Counted from the stretch's first letter, positions 1 through 7,357 are shown. The stretch is DNA of 64,000 bases from Arthrobacter sp. PAMC25564 (GCF_004798705.1 NZ_CP039290.1:1922001-1986000), one strand, 5' to 3'. Notes: generated by a model from the letters alone, not told the origin. Numbers and translations: made by a program.

Positions 1-136
1 GCAGGTCAAGGGCTGACCATTCGTTTTCCGAGCGGACCGGCGGGGTGTGGCCCCGTCCATCGTTGCGCAGCCCCGAGATGGTGGCTGAAACAGCGGCACT
101 GATGAGGATGATGAGGGCAAATCCGATGAATTCCAT
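1..136 (-). CDS. Partial small protein with N-terminal membrane segment
   Basis: Reading leftwards from an ATG at 136, an open frame of 45 codons runs off the start of the window. The first 18 residues (MEFIGFALIILISAAVSA) are strongly hydrophobic and look like a membrane anchor; the rest is polar (GLRNDGRG, then PPVRSENEW). Codon choice is GC-rich at third positions, like the neighbouring genes. It is divergent from the GlxA-type regulator, and the inverted repeat at 172-208 lies between the two starts, so shared control is possible. I do not recognise the family and the C-terminus is not visible. No clear ribosome binding site precedes this ATG, so the exact start is uncertain. Confidence 0.45.
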   Translation of the reverse strand, partial: MEFIGFALIILISAAVSATISGLRNDGRGHTPPVRSENEWSALDL

Positions 137-171
137 ACCTTCATGGTTCTCCGTTCCGGGAGCCAAAAGAA

Positions 172-208
172 GTGGCAGAAATGCCCAAAAAGATCTAATT
201 TCTGCCAC
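172..208. promoter_or_regulatory. 11-bp perfect inverted repeat, probable operator of the GlxA-type regulator
   Basis: GTGGCAGAAAT at 172-182 is matched exactly by ATTTCTGCCAC at 198-208, with a 15-nt AT-rich spacer. It lies between the divergent starts at 136 and 218. The position and symmetry suit a dimeric regulator, most simply autoregulation by the adjacent AraC-type protein. That binding is inferred. Confidence 0.6.
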
Positions 209-217
209 AATGGATTC

Positions 218-1183
218 ATGATCACATCAGTAGCCATGGTCGTGGTCCCCAACTTCTCGATCTTCGAGTTCGGGACCGCATTTGAGGTGTTCGGCATAGA
301 CCGCTCGGCGCGGGGAAACGGCGTCCCCGCCTTCGATTTCCGGGTCTGCACCCCGGAGCCGGGCGATGTGCCGATGAAGTCGGGCCTGTCCATGCATGTG
401 GGCCTGGGGCTGGAAGCCGCCGCGGACGCGGACCTTGTCATCATGGCTCCGTTCGGGCGGGACGATGACGTCTCCGAGGCTGTCCTGGACGTGCTCCGGG
501 CGGCGCATGGGCGCGGGGCCTGGGTCATGTCGATCTGCTCCGGGGCCTTCGCCCTGGCGCGGGCAGGCCTGCTCGAGGGCCGGCGGTGCACCACGCACTG
601 GCACTACTCACAGGAACTGGCGGCCAGGTACCCCGCGGCGCTGGTCGATGAGGACGTGCTCTACGTCCAGGACGGCCGGATCATCACGAGCGCCGGGACG
701 GCCGCCGGCATCGACGCCTGCCTGCACCTGGTCCGGGTGGAATTCGGGGCCAGCGTAGCGGCCGCCATCGCCCGTGACATGGTCGTCCCCCCGCACCGGG
801 ACGGCGGCCAGGCCCAGTACATCGACCGGCCCATCCCTGCCTGCGGCTCCGAGCCGATGGAGGAACTGCTGCAGTGGATGGTGCGGCATCTGGGGGAGGA
901 CTATTCCGTCAACGAACTGGCCGCCCGCGTCCACATGTCGCCCCGGACCTTCGCCCGGCGCTTCCGGTCCGAGACGGGCGCAACTCCGGCGGCCTGGCTC
1001 AACTCACAGCGCGTGCTCCGCGCCCAGGAGCTGTTGGAGACCACGGAACTCACCATCGACGAAATCGCCCGGGAAGCCGGCTTCGGGCACTCGGTGCTGC
1101 TGCGGCACCACTTCACCAAGGTGCTGGACACCAGCCCGCAATCCTACCGGCGCACCTTCCGGGGCCATCTGGCCACGGTCTGA
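218..1183 (+). CDS. GlxA-family transcriptional regulator (DJ-1/PfpI domain plus AraC helix-turn-helix)
   Basis: A protein of 321 residues with the two-part GlxA layout. Residues about 1-175 form a DJ-1/PfpI-like domain, with the elbow cysteine in SICSGAFALA and the following THWHY. Residues about 215-315 form an AraC/XylS helix-turn-helix domain (SVNELAARVHMSPRTFARRF, then a second helix pair ending HFTKVLDTSPQSYRR). The family consists of DNA-binding activators or repressors in which the DJ-1 part acts as a sensor rather than an enzyme. I chose ATG 218 because the family-typical beta strand (ITSVAMVVVPNFSIFE) begins there. The upstream ATG at 143 would place the operator inside the coding sequence. 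The ligand and targets cannot be read from sequence; the divergent partial gene is one candidate target. Confidence 0.88.
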   Translation: MITSVAMVVVPNFSIFEFGTAFEVFGIDRSARGNGVPAFDFRVCTPEPGDVPMKSGLSMHVGLGLEAAADADLVIMAPFGRDDDVSEAVLDVLRAAHGRGAWVMSICSGAFALARAGLLEGRRCTTHWHYSQELAARYPAALVDEDVLYVQDGRIITSAGTAAGIDACLHLVRVEFGASVAAAIARDMVVPPHRDGGQAQYIDRPIPACGSEPMEELLQWMVRHLGEDYSVNELAARVHMSPRTFARRFRSETGATPAAWLNSQRVLRAQELLETTELTIDEIAREAGFGHSVLLRHHFTKVLDTSPQSYRRTFRGHLATV

Positions 1184-1231
1184 GGCAACCCGCGCGGTGG
1201 CCGGAAACGTCGGGGCATTACGGTCAAAGCA

Positions 1232-1528
1232 TTAGGTGAGCTCGGGTGGCGCTTCCTCCTCGGCCGCGGCCCGGGCGCTTTCGACGAGGTCGCGCCACGG
1301 GCCCGTCAGTTCATGCTCCGGCAGGACCGCACGGCGTTGATCGGCCCGGATGCTGTACATGAACCGGTCCGGCTGGCCGGTTGCCCCGCCGGTCGCGGCC
1401 GCCGCGTCCCAGGGGCACGCTTCAATCAGCGGTTGCCACCGGTCCGTGTCTTCAGGCGGCTCCGGCCGGATGGTCCACGTCTTTTTCGTTCCGGCCACGC
1501 CTCCGCTGCGCTGGACGGTGATTTTCAT
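1232..1528 (-). CDS. Emfourin-type protealysin inhibitor
   Basis: A small protein of 98 residues that begins MKITVQRSGGVAG and continues with KKTWTI, the pattern of the emfourin family of M4-peptidase inhibitors. Emfourin of Serratia is encoded beside protealysin and inhibits it. Here the gene lies 38 nt downstream of an M4 peptidase on the same strand, which reproduces that pairing. There is no signal peptide, so it should act in the cytoplasm. The ATG at 1528 is preferred over the upstream in-frame start at 1594 because family similarity begins there and the longer version would overlap the peptidase. If the peptidase is inactive (see that entry), the inhibitor may be a leftover. Confidence 0.75.
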   Translation of the reverse strand: MKITVQRSGGVAGTKKTWTIRPEPPEDTDRWQPLIEACPWDAAAATGGATGQPDRFMYSIRADQRRAVLPEHELTGPWRDLVESARAAAEEEAPPELT

Positions 1529-1566
1529 GAGCCTGCGATCCTCACGGCATGGTTGCTGCGTTGGGG

Positions 1567-2394
1567 TCACAGCTTCACCTTCACAGTTTCCCACGCCGAC
1601 CGCACGGCGTCATGCTCCGCGGACCCGTCCCCGAAGAGTTCCCCGGCCGAAGCTGCGGTGGCCCTGGCAAAGGCGCCGAACGTGGCGTTCGGTTTCAAGG
1701 ATCCGCCCGTCAGCGTCTCGTACCAGATCCTGGCCGGCGCGTCCCAGGCGTTGCCGCCAAGAGCCAGGGCAACCAGGCAGAACGCCCGGTTCGGGATGCC
1801 AGAATTGATGTGCACGCCCCCGTTGTCGGCGCTCGTGTGCACATAGGAATCCATCGAGTCCGGCTGCGGATCCTTCCCGAGGACGTCGTCGTCGTAGGCA
1901 GTCCCCGGCGCCTTCATGGAACGCAATGCGGCGCCCTGGACCTGGTCCGTGAACAGCCCGGCACCGATGAGCCAGCTCGCCTCGGTGCTGGATTGCTGCT
2001 TCGCATACTGCTCCACAAGCGCCCCGAAGACGTCGGACAGCGATTCATTGAGGGCGCCGGCGTGGTTCCGGTAGACCAGGCCCCCCGAATATTGGGTGAC
2101 GCCGTGGGTGAGCTCGTGGCCGATCACACTCAGGGATCTCGTGAACCGTTGAAATATCTGGCCGTCACCGTCGCCGAAGACCATCTGCTGACCGTCCCAG
2201 AAGGCGTTGTCATAGCGTTCACCGTAGTGGACCGTGGCATCGAGCGGGAGTCCGTTGCCGTCGATGGAGTCGCGGCCGAAGGCCTCCGCGTAAAGCCGGT
2301 GGGTGTCTCCCAGCCCGTCGTAAGCCTCATCGGCGGCCGGCCGCCGGGTGGACCCCGCTGCCGATGGAAACATCGCACGATCGGGCGCCGACAA
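1567..2394 (-). CDS. M4 (protealysin-like) metallopeptidase, N-terminus truncated
   Basis: The zinc peptidase core is intact. HELTH occurs at about residues 93-97, NESLSDVFG follows with the third zinc ligand and the conserved Asp, and DNGGVHINSG carries the catalytic-site histidine. The C-terminus is complete. The beginning is not. Full protealysins are about 340 residues, with a roughly 50-residue propeptide and the active-site glutamate near residue 163; here that glutamate is near residue 94, so about 70 residues are missing. No ATG or GTG lies upstream in frame, only TTG at 2394 or an internal ATG at 2373, neither with a ribosome binding site. The terminator of the preceding gene ends about 47 nt upstream, leaving no room for the missing part. 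Either this is a decayed gene or an unusual propeptide-less enzyme. The inhibitor gene follows. Confidence 0.72.
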   Translation of the reverse strand: MSAPDRAMFPSAAGSTRRPAADEAYDGLGDTHRLYAEAFGRDSIDGNGLPLDATVHYGERYDNAFWDGQQMVFGDGDGQIFQRFTRSLSVIGHELTHGVTQYSGGLVYRNHAGALNESLSDVFGALVEQYAKQQSSTEASWLIGAGLFTDQVQGAALRSMKAPGTAYDDDVLGKDPQPDSMDSYVHTSADNGGVHINSGIPNRAFCLVALALGGNAWDAPARIWYETLTGGSLKPNATFGAFARATAASAGELFGDGSAEHDAVRSAWETVKVKL

Positions 2395-2440
2395 ATGGCA
2401 GGGTTCGTCCGGCGGGCCGGCTTTCCGGTCCCCAACGATG

Positions 2441-2490
2441 AAAACCGCCGGAGTCCACCGGCAGATTTGCTGCGGGCGGACTCCGGCGGC
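2441..2490 (-). terminator. Rho-independent terminator downstream of the reductase-like gene
   Basis: Arms 2445-2456 (CCGCCGGAGTCC) and 2478-2489 (GGACTCCGGCGG) are perfectly complementary over 12 bp. On the minus strand the hairpin is followed by TTTT (plus-strand AAAA at 2441-2444). It begins 20 nt after the stop codon at 2510. Confidence 0.7.
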
Positions 2491-2509
2491 ACCGGCCCCG
2501 GGGTGGGGG

Positions 2510-3121
2510 CTAGCTGGTGACCTTGAGTCCGGTGTCCCAGTTGAAGTCCGCGAATTCCGGGTTGGCCTGCATGGTCATGAGGACAAACTGGAAGCCCTCG
2601 AGTTCGCGGGCGCGCTTGAGCGGACCCACGACGAGGGGGCGCATGCCGCCGGCAGCCACGAAGGCGCCCACGAAAGCGTTGGCTGCAGAATCGTCGCCGG
2701 CGATGAAGACATCCAGCGGCAGTCCGCTGGATTCGCCCGCCACGAGGGTCCCGGCGAAGGTCGTGTTGAAGGCCTTGACCACGGGCGCATCGGCGGGGGC
2801 GAGCGCGGCGATTTCCTCGGCTGCCGAGGTGCCCGGTTCCGCCACGAGGGAGTCAAAGGTCTCGAAATTCACCGGGTTGGTGATGTCCACGATGGTCTTG
2901 CCCGAGAGTGCGTTCCCGTACCCGGTCACGATGGACTTGGCGGCGTCGAACGGGACAGCCAGGACAACGATCGATCCCTGCGGGGCCTCGGCGGTGGTGC
3001 CGACAAGGACGCCGCTGCCCAGTTCGCTGGCCAGGGCCTGCGCCTTGGCCACGTCCTGCCCAAGGATCTGGACCGTCTGGCCGCCGGCGAGGGCGCGCGT
3101 CGCAATGGTTGAAGTGTCAAG
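2510..3121 (-). pseudogene. NADPH-dependent F420 reductase-like gene lacking its dinucleotide-binding start
   Basis: From TSTIATRALAGG to the end (about 200 residues) this resembles the NADPH:F420 oxidoreductase-like family: VVLAVPFDAAKS, then IVDITNPVNFETFD, VVKAFNTTFAG, DVFIAGDD, and a C-terminal region ending FNWDTGLKVTS. Family members begin with a short strand and a GxGxxx nucleotide-binding loop immediately before the IATRALAGG segment. Those dozen residues are absent here. The frame is open back to an ATG at 3265, but that extension (rich in C, P and R) shows no family resemblance in any frame and runs antisense into the transporter gene. A perfect palindrome lies just beyond the break at 3137-3169. 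I read this as a 5'-deleted gene, probably unable to bind NADP. Without F420 genes nearby, the cofactor is uncertain anyway. Confidence 0.6.
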
Positions 3122-3136
3122 TAATCCGGATCTGAC

Positions 3137-3169
3137 GGGACAATCCGCGGAACCCCCGCGGATTGTCCC
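3137..3169. repeat. 14-bp perfect palindrome immediately before the CDF transporter start
   Basis: GGGACAATCCGCGG (3137-3150) and CCGCGGATTGTCCC (3156-3169) are perfect inverted arms around a 5-nt loop. No T-run follows on either strand, so it is not a typical terminator. It ends 5 nt before the transporter ATG at 3175 and borders the missing start of the reductase-like gene. It could be an operator, an mRNA hairpin hiding the start codon, or a remnant of the rearrangement that truncated the neighbour. Confidence 0.55.
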
Positions 3170-3174
3170 GGCGC

Positions 3175-4209
3175 ATGCGGGCCGGAACGGCCGATATTGG
3201 ATACGGTGGGATCCACGGGCCGGCGGGACACGGGCACAACCCGGACACAGGGGAAGGACCCACATTGCTGACGGTCATCATCGCCTTTGTTGCGAACGCC
3301 GCGGTCGCCGGTGCAAAAACGGTGGCCGCGCTCATCACGGGCTCTGCCTCCATGACTGCCGAGGCCGCGCATTCCTGGGCCGACACGGGCAACCAGGTCT
3401 TCCTGTTCATCGCCGAACGGAAATCGGGCAGGAAACGCGACGCGGGCCACCCCATGGGCTACGGCCGCGAAGCCTATGTCTGGTCGATGTTTGCTGCCTT
3501 CGGCCTGTTCACCGCCGGGGCGGTCGTGTCGGTCATGCATGGAATCCAGCAGATCTTGGCCCCGGAGCCGGCCGGTGACTTTATGGTCGCCTACATCGTC
3601 CTGGCTGTTGCCTTCGTCCTCGAGGGATTCTCCTTCGCACAGGCGTTCCGCCAGAGCAGGAAAGCCGCGCAAAGCCTGCATCGCCACACCCTGGAACAGG
3701 TCCTCATCAGCTCCGATCCGACCTTGCGTGCCGTTTTTGCCGAGGACGCCGCAGCCCTGATCGGCCTGGTCGTTGCCTATGCCGGGATCGGCCTACGTCA
3801 GCTCACCGGATCGCCGGTTCCGGACGCGGTCGGCTCGATCGTCGTGGGCGTCCTGCTGGCGGTTGTCGCCGTCGTGCTCATTGACCGGAACAGGCGTTTC
3901 CTCGTGGGGCAGGGCGTCACCGCGGATATCGAGAAGTCCATCGCGGCGCGGGTTCTGGAGCACCGTGAGATAGAGCGCCTCACCTACCTGCACCTGGAAT
4001 TTGTGGGCCCGCGCAAGCTCTACCTCGTCGCGGCGGTGGACCTGTTGGGCGACCACCCCGAGCACGAGGTTGCCGTGACACTGCGGCGGATAGAGCGGGA
4101 ACTTGAGGACCATGAGACGGTCGAGGAAGCGGTGCTGACCCTCGCGACCCCCGATGAGCCCAGCCTGGGCTTCGGCCCCGAGCCGGCCACGCCGATCGCC
4201 GAAGCCTGA
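3175..4209 (+). CDS. Cation diffusion facilitator family transporter
   Basis: A CDF protein of 344 residues. It has about six membrane segments followed by a cytosolic C-terminal dimerisation domain from about residue 245 (YLHLEFVGPRKLYLVAAVDL). The metal site is visible as HSWAD in the second helix and AEDAA in the fifth. A short histidine-containing N-terminal stretch (GHGH) may help bind metal. CDF proteins export divalent metals such as Zn, Mn, Fe or Co in exchange for protons; the metal is not decided by sequence here. ATG 3175 is the first sound start, since the TTG at 3163 lies inside the palindrome. No Shine-Dalgarno sequence is obvious. A bidirectional terminator follows directly. 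Confidence 0.9.
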   Translation: MRAGTADIGYGGIHGPAGHGHNPDTGEGPTLLTVIIAFVANAAVAGAKTVAALITGSASMTAEAAHSWADTGNQVFLFIAERKSGRKRDAGHPMGYGREAYVWSMFAAFGLFTAGAVVSVMHGIQQILAPEPAGDFMVAYIVLAVAFVLEGFSFAQAFRQSRKAAQSLHRHTLEQVLISSDPTLRAVFAEDAAALIGLVVAYAGIGLRQLTGSPVPDAVGSIVVGVLLAVVAVVLIDRNRRFLVGQGVTADIEKSIAARVLEHREIERLTYLHLEFVGPRKLYLVAAVDLLGDHPEHEVAVTLRRIERELEDHETVEEAVLTLATPDEPSLGFGPEPATPIAEA

Positions 4210-4223
4210 GGCCAGGACAGCAA

Positions 4224-4258
4224 GAAACCCCGCCGTTTCACTGAAACGGCGGGGTTTC
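4224..4258. terminator. Bidirectional terminator after the CDF gene
   Basis: GAAACCCCGCCGTTTCA and TGAAACGGCGGGGTTTC form a perfect inverted repeat with essentially no loop. It separates the transporter gene from the convergent tRNA gene, and T-rich ends are present on both strands. Confidence 0.75.
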
Positions 4259-4262
4259 TCGG

Positions 4263-4335
4263 TGCCCTCGATTGGAATCGAACCAACGACCTTCTGCTCC
4301 GGAGGCAGACGCTCTATCCCCTGAGCTACGAGGGC
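4263..4335 (-). tRNA. tRNA-Arg (anticodon CCG)
   Basis: Read on the minus strand, the 73-nt cloverleaf has acceptor stem GCCCTCG pairing with CGAGGGC, a D-arm GTAGCTCAGGGGATAGAGC, an anticodon loop with CCG flanked by CT and GA, and a T-arm GGTTCGATTCC. The discriminator base is A. The terminal CCA is not encoded. It decodes CGG arginine codons, which are common in this GC-rich sequence. A TAAGCT box on the minus strand at 4374-4379 may belong to its promoter. Confidence 0.95.
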
Positions 4336-4438
4336 AGTCAGGAATCCTGCCGTTACCGGCGGGACGTCCTAGAGCTTAGCAGGAAGGTGGCCCCGAAGGG
4401 AAAATCGGCACGCCTCCGGTCGCCGGTGGCGGCCCTGC

Positions 4439-5983
4439 TCAGTAGCCCGCGAAGGAATCCACATGGACCCGCCGCGCCCCGGCGCCGCGTGCCGCGGCCC
4501 GGAGGGAGCGGACGCTGGCCGGCGAACCGGAGACGTAAACTTCCCGGCCGGCGATGTCAGGAACCAGCTCCTTCAGTGCGGCCCCGTCCAGCCGGGCCTG
4601 TCCCGCCGCGCCCGCATCATGCATGAACGACGGCGGTACGGAGCCGTCCGCGAGCCGGGCCACGACGCGGGCTCCGGAGCGCTCGAGCTCCTCCGCGTAA
4701 GCCAGCTCGGAGGCATTCCGTGCCAGGTAGAGCAGGAGCACATCCCGGTCCCGTGCCGAGCCGGCGGCCAGCTGTGCCAGGAAAGGCGTAATACCGATTC
4801 CGGCCGCAATGAGCAGCACGGGCGCGTCGGATTTGCGGGGCAGGACAAAATCGCCGCCCACCGTCGTGGCAGTCAGCCCGTCGCCGGGCTCCAGGGCCAG
4901 CAGTGAGCGCTTGGCCGACGATACGGGCGCGGCGGTTCCCACCCCGATCGTCAGGATGCGGGACTCGGGAGGACTCGTGAGGCTGAAGACGCGCCGCTGG
5001 CCCTTTTCGTCGGCCTTCCCATGCGGCAGGTGCAATTCCAGGTACTGGCCCGCGCTGAAGCGGACGGGACGCTCCGGGCGGAAGCTGAATTCCGTCGTCG
5101 TCCGGGTCAACGGACGGGAGCCCTCGAAGCGCAGCCGGATGCCGCGGCGCTGCCCGGCGGCGAAAGCGATCAGGTTCCCCACCAGCAGCGCGAGCTCCGG
5201 TGAACCGGCCAAGAAACCCAGGTTGTAGGGGACCGCGAACAGCAGCCCGACGACGGCGGCCAGCGCCAGCTGCTGCCACCGGCGCGGCGGCAGCGTGAGC
5301 GGCTCGGTGAGCATGAGGCCCACGAAGAACAACACCGGACGCTGGGCCAGCGGCTGCCAGAGGGCCCCGCCAGGATCCCACCCCGCCTGCAGCAGCTGTG
5401 CGGCCACGACGGACAAGGCCACTCCCGTGAAGACGGCCGCCATCAGCAGTTTCCGGAGCCGGTACAACACCAGCAGTACCCCCGGCAGCAGGAGCCAGAG
5501 CATGGCAGGCGTGGCGGCCCACCAGGTGGCAATATTGAGCCCGGTCAGCCCGGTGACGAAAGCGCCGGCCGCCGCCGGGTTGAAGACGTGCCGGCCGCGC
5601 CAGGCCAGGGCGTACTTCGAGGCCGAGGCCAGCACACAGGCCAGGGCTACCCCGGAAAGCTCCAGCCACTGCACGCCCGACGTCAGCTGCGTGGGCCAGA
5701 AGAGGAAGTACAACAGCAGGCCCGTAATCAGGGAGGACTCGGTGTGCGGACGCACCCGGAACAGGGCTGCCAGTCCCCGGTTTGATGCGTACGTGAGCCC
5801 CAGACACAACGCGAGGTGAGCGATCATCTCCGGCAGCCCGAAGGTCAGCCAGCCGAGCACATCGAGCAGCATGCTGTAGGCGGCCAGCACGGCCAGGACC
5901 CACAGCACCAGGCGGTACATCGCAAACCTGCCCAGGGCCGTGTCCAGCCTCGAGCCGATGGAGGTGGAAACCATGGCAGTCAT
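4439..5983 (-). CDS. RnfD/NqrB-like membrane protein fused to a ferredoxin-NAD(P)+ reductase module
   Basis: A fusion of 514 residues. Residues about 20-275 are hydrophobic with roughly nine membrane segments and the RnfD/NqrB-type signature HVFNPAAAGAF. Residues about 285-514 form a flavoprotein reductase: an FAD-binding barrel with RRVFSLTSPP, then an NAD(P)-binding fold with IAAGIGITPFLAQLAAG and a C-terminal VYVSGSPASV. No cysteine cluster for an iron-sulfur centre is present. The expected path is NAD(P)H to FAD to the membrane flavin or quinone site, with transfer across the membrane. Its ATG overlaps the stop of the upstream apbE gene (TGATG), so translation is probably coupled. ApbE-type enzymes attach FMN covalently to RnfD/NqrB and FMN_bind proteins, which fits the gene order. 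Physiological acceptor unknown. Confidence 0.82.
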   Translation of the reverse strand: MTAMVSTSIGSRLDTALGRFAMYRLVLWVLAVLAAYSMLLDVLGWLTFGLPEMIAHLALCLGLTYASNRGLAALFRVRPHTESSLITGLLLYFLFWPTQLTSGVQWLELSGVALACVLASASKYALAWRGRHVFNPAAAGAFVTGLTGLNIATWWAATPAMLWLLLPGVLLVLYRLRKLLMAAVFTGVALSVVAAQLLQAGWDPGGALWQPLAQRPVLFFVGLMLTEPLTLPPRRWQQLALAAVVGLLFAVPYNLGFLAGSPELALLVGNLIAFAAGQRRGIRLRFEGSRPLTRTTTEFSFRPERPVRFSAGQYLELHLPHGKADEKGQRRVFSLTSPPESRILTIGVGTAAPVSSAKRSLLALEPGDGLTATTVGGDFVLPRKSDAPVLLIAAGIGITPFLAQLAAGSARDRDVLLLYLARNASELAYAEELERSGARVVARLADGSVPPSFMHDAGAAGQARLDGAALKELVPDIAGREVYVSGSPASVRSLRAAARGAGARRVHVDSFAGY

Positions 5984-6864
5984 CAGAACAGCGCCCCTTC
6001 AAGATCCGCCGAATACTCCGCGTGCCCGTCCGAGTAGACGGTGAGCCAGGAGAAATCGAACTCCTGCTGCAGCCGGGCACCCTCCACAAAGAACAAGGCG
6101 GTGGCGAGCGCATCGGCCACCATCGCCGTCGCGGCCATGGCCCAGCTTGCGACGACGGTCCGCACCGGGGCCCCGGTGGTGCCATCCAGAACGTGATGGA
6201 GCCCGTCGCCCCACGCCCGCCGGTTGGCGGCGGAGGCGCACAGGGCGCCGGAACCGAGCCGGATGATTCCGATCGCCCGGCCGGGATCGTAGGGATGTTC
6301 CAGCGCGACCTCGACCGGTATGGGGCCGGTGCCCGGGCCGGAGTTCAGCAGGTCCCCGCTGGCGTCGATGAAGTGCTCCCCGATGCCGCACGCGCGGAGT
6401 TCGGCCGAGAGCAGATCGGCCAGCTGCCCCTTTCCGGCGGCCCCGATGTCGATCCTCACAGGTTCCGTGGTGGTCAGGACAGTCCCCTGCCAGGCCAGCA
6501 CCTCCTCCCACCGCGGGGCGGGCAGCGGGGGACCGTCCGGCCGCAGGGAGTAGCCCGCGCCGTAGCCGAGTCGCGCCAGGCTGGCGCCGATCAGCGGGGT
6601 CATGGCCCCGCCGCTGAGCCGGTACAGGGTGCTGTACATCTGCCCCAGGCCGGCGGCTTCGGCAGGAAGTTCATAGCGGCCGGGGGCCCTGGCCGCATCC
6701 GCCACGAGGGAGTCCGGCCGGAAGCGGGACCAGGCGGCGTCGTAGGCTTCCACGGCGTCAAGCAGGCGGCGGCGGTGCGCGCCGGACAGCGGGGACGGCG
6801 TGGAAACCTCCCAACGGGTCCCGATTCCGTCGAAGCTGAAATCCGTCCAGCCCGGATACGGCAC
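5983..6864 (-). CDS. apbE: FAD:protein FMN transferase (ApbE family)
   Basis: A protein of 293 residues with the ApbE pattern: GGAMTPLIGASLARLGYG, the IGAAGKGQLADLL loop, FIDASGDLL, HHVLDGTTGAP, and a C-terminal MVADALATALF that holds the metal-binding region. The enzyme moves FMN from FAD onto a Ser/Thr of target proteins using Mg2+. In many bacteria it acts outside the membrane, but I see no signal peptide here, so export or cytosolic action is open. Both likely targets flank it on the same strand: the FMN-binding lipoprotein upstream and the RnfD-like fusion downstream, whose start overlaps its stop codon. This makes a compact maturation plus electron-transfer operon. Confidence 0.88.
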   Translation of the reverse strand: MPYPGWTDFSFDGIGTRWEVSTPSPLSGAHRRRLLDAVEAYDAAWSRFRPDSLVADAARAPGRYELPAEAAGLGQMYSTLYRLSGGAMTPLIGASLARLGYGAGYSLRPDGPPLPAPRWEEVLAWQGTVLTTTEPVRIDIGAAGKGQLADLLSAELRACGIGEHFIDASGDLLNSGPGTGPIPVEVALEHPYDPGRAIGIIRLGSGALCASAANRRAWGDGLHHVLDGTTGAPVRTVVASWAMAATAMVADALATALFFVEGARLQQEFDFSWLTVYSDGHAEYSADLEGALF

Positions 6865-6901
6865 GTGGTCTCCTTCGTCTGCGCTTGCGGTGCCGTCAGG
6901 C

Positions 6902-7357
6902 CTACTGCGCCTGTGACTTGATCCTGGCCACGGCCTGGTTGAAACCGCCGCTGGTAAGGGAGGACCCGGCCACCTTGGACACGTTGATCTCGTCGAGCTT
7001 CCTGCCGACGATCTGGGACTTGATGCCGCCGGCGAACTCGCCCTGGAACTTCTTGGTGTTGGGATCGGAGGGGTGCTGGGTGATCCTGACGTCGGACACG
7101 GTCCCGCCGGCCAGCGTCAGCTCCACGCCCACAGTCTCAGTGCCGTTGGGGGAGACGTAGTTGCCGTCGGCGCTGTACGTACCGTCCTTGTAGGCGCCGG
7201 TCCCGGCGGCAGAGGCGGCGGAAGATGCTGTGCCCGGGGCCGGTGCGGCACCCTGTGCGGCTGTGGACTGCGCCGCCGGGGCACAGCCCGCCGCGGTCCC
7301 GGCCAGGGACAGTCCGGCGACTCCGACGAGGACGCTCTTGCGGAAGGAGGCATTCAT
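6902..7357 (-). CDS. FMN-binding-domain lipoprotein
   Basis: A protein of 151 residues starting at ATG 7357. It has a Lys/Arg-bearing signal peptide (MNASFRKSVLVGVAG), a lipobox ending TAAGC, and a low-complexity Ala/Gln/Ser linker. The C-terminal FMN_bind domain starts at about residue 55 with YKDGTYSADGNYVSP. The segment near the end, VAGSSLTSGGFNQAV, occupies the place where NqrC/RnfG-type proteins carry SGAT with covalently bound FMN, so Ser or Thr there is the likely attachment site. It is first in the operon, followed by apbE and the membrane reductase fusion. It would sit on the outer face of the membrane and pass electrons to or from an extracellular partner. The upstream ATG at 7402 is rejected because it would precede the signal peptide with charged sequence. 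Confidence 0.83.
   Translation of the reverse strand: MNASFRKSVLVGVAGLSLAGTAAGCAPAAQSTAAQGAAPAPGTASSAASAAGTGAYKDGTYSADGNYVSPNGTETVGVELTLAGGTVSDVRITQHPSDPNTKKFQGEFAGGIKSQIVGRKLDEINVSKVAGSSLTSGGFNQAVARIKSQAQ

Noticed and set aside
143..217. Upstream ATG of the GlxA-type gene at 143
   Set aside because: The extra 25 residues are unlike the family and would run across the inverted-repeat operator.
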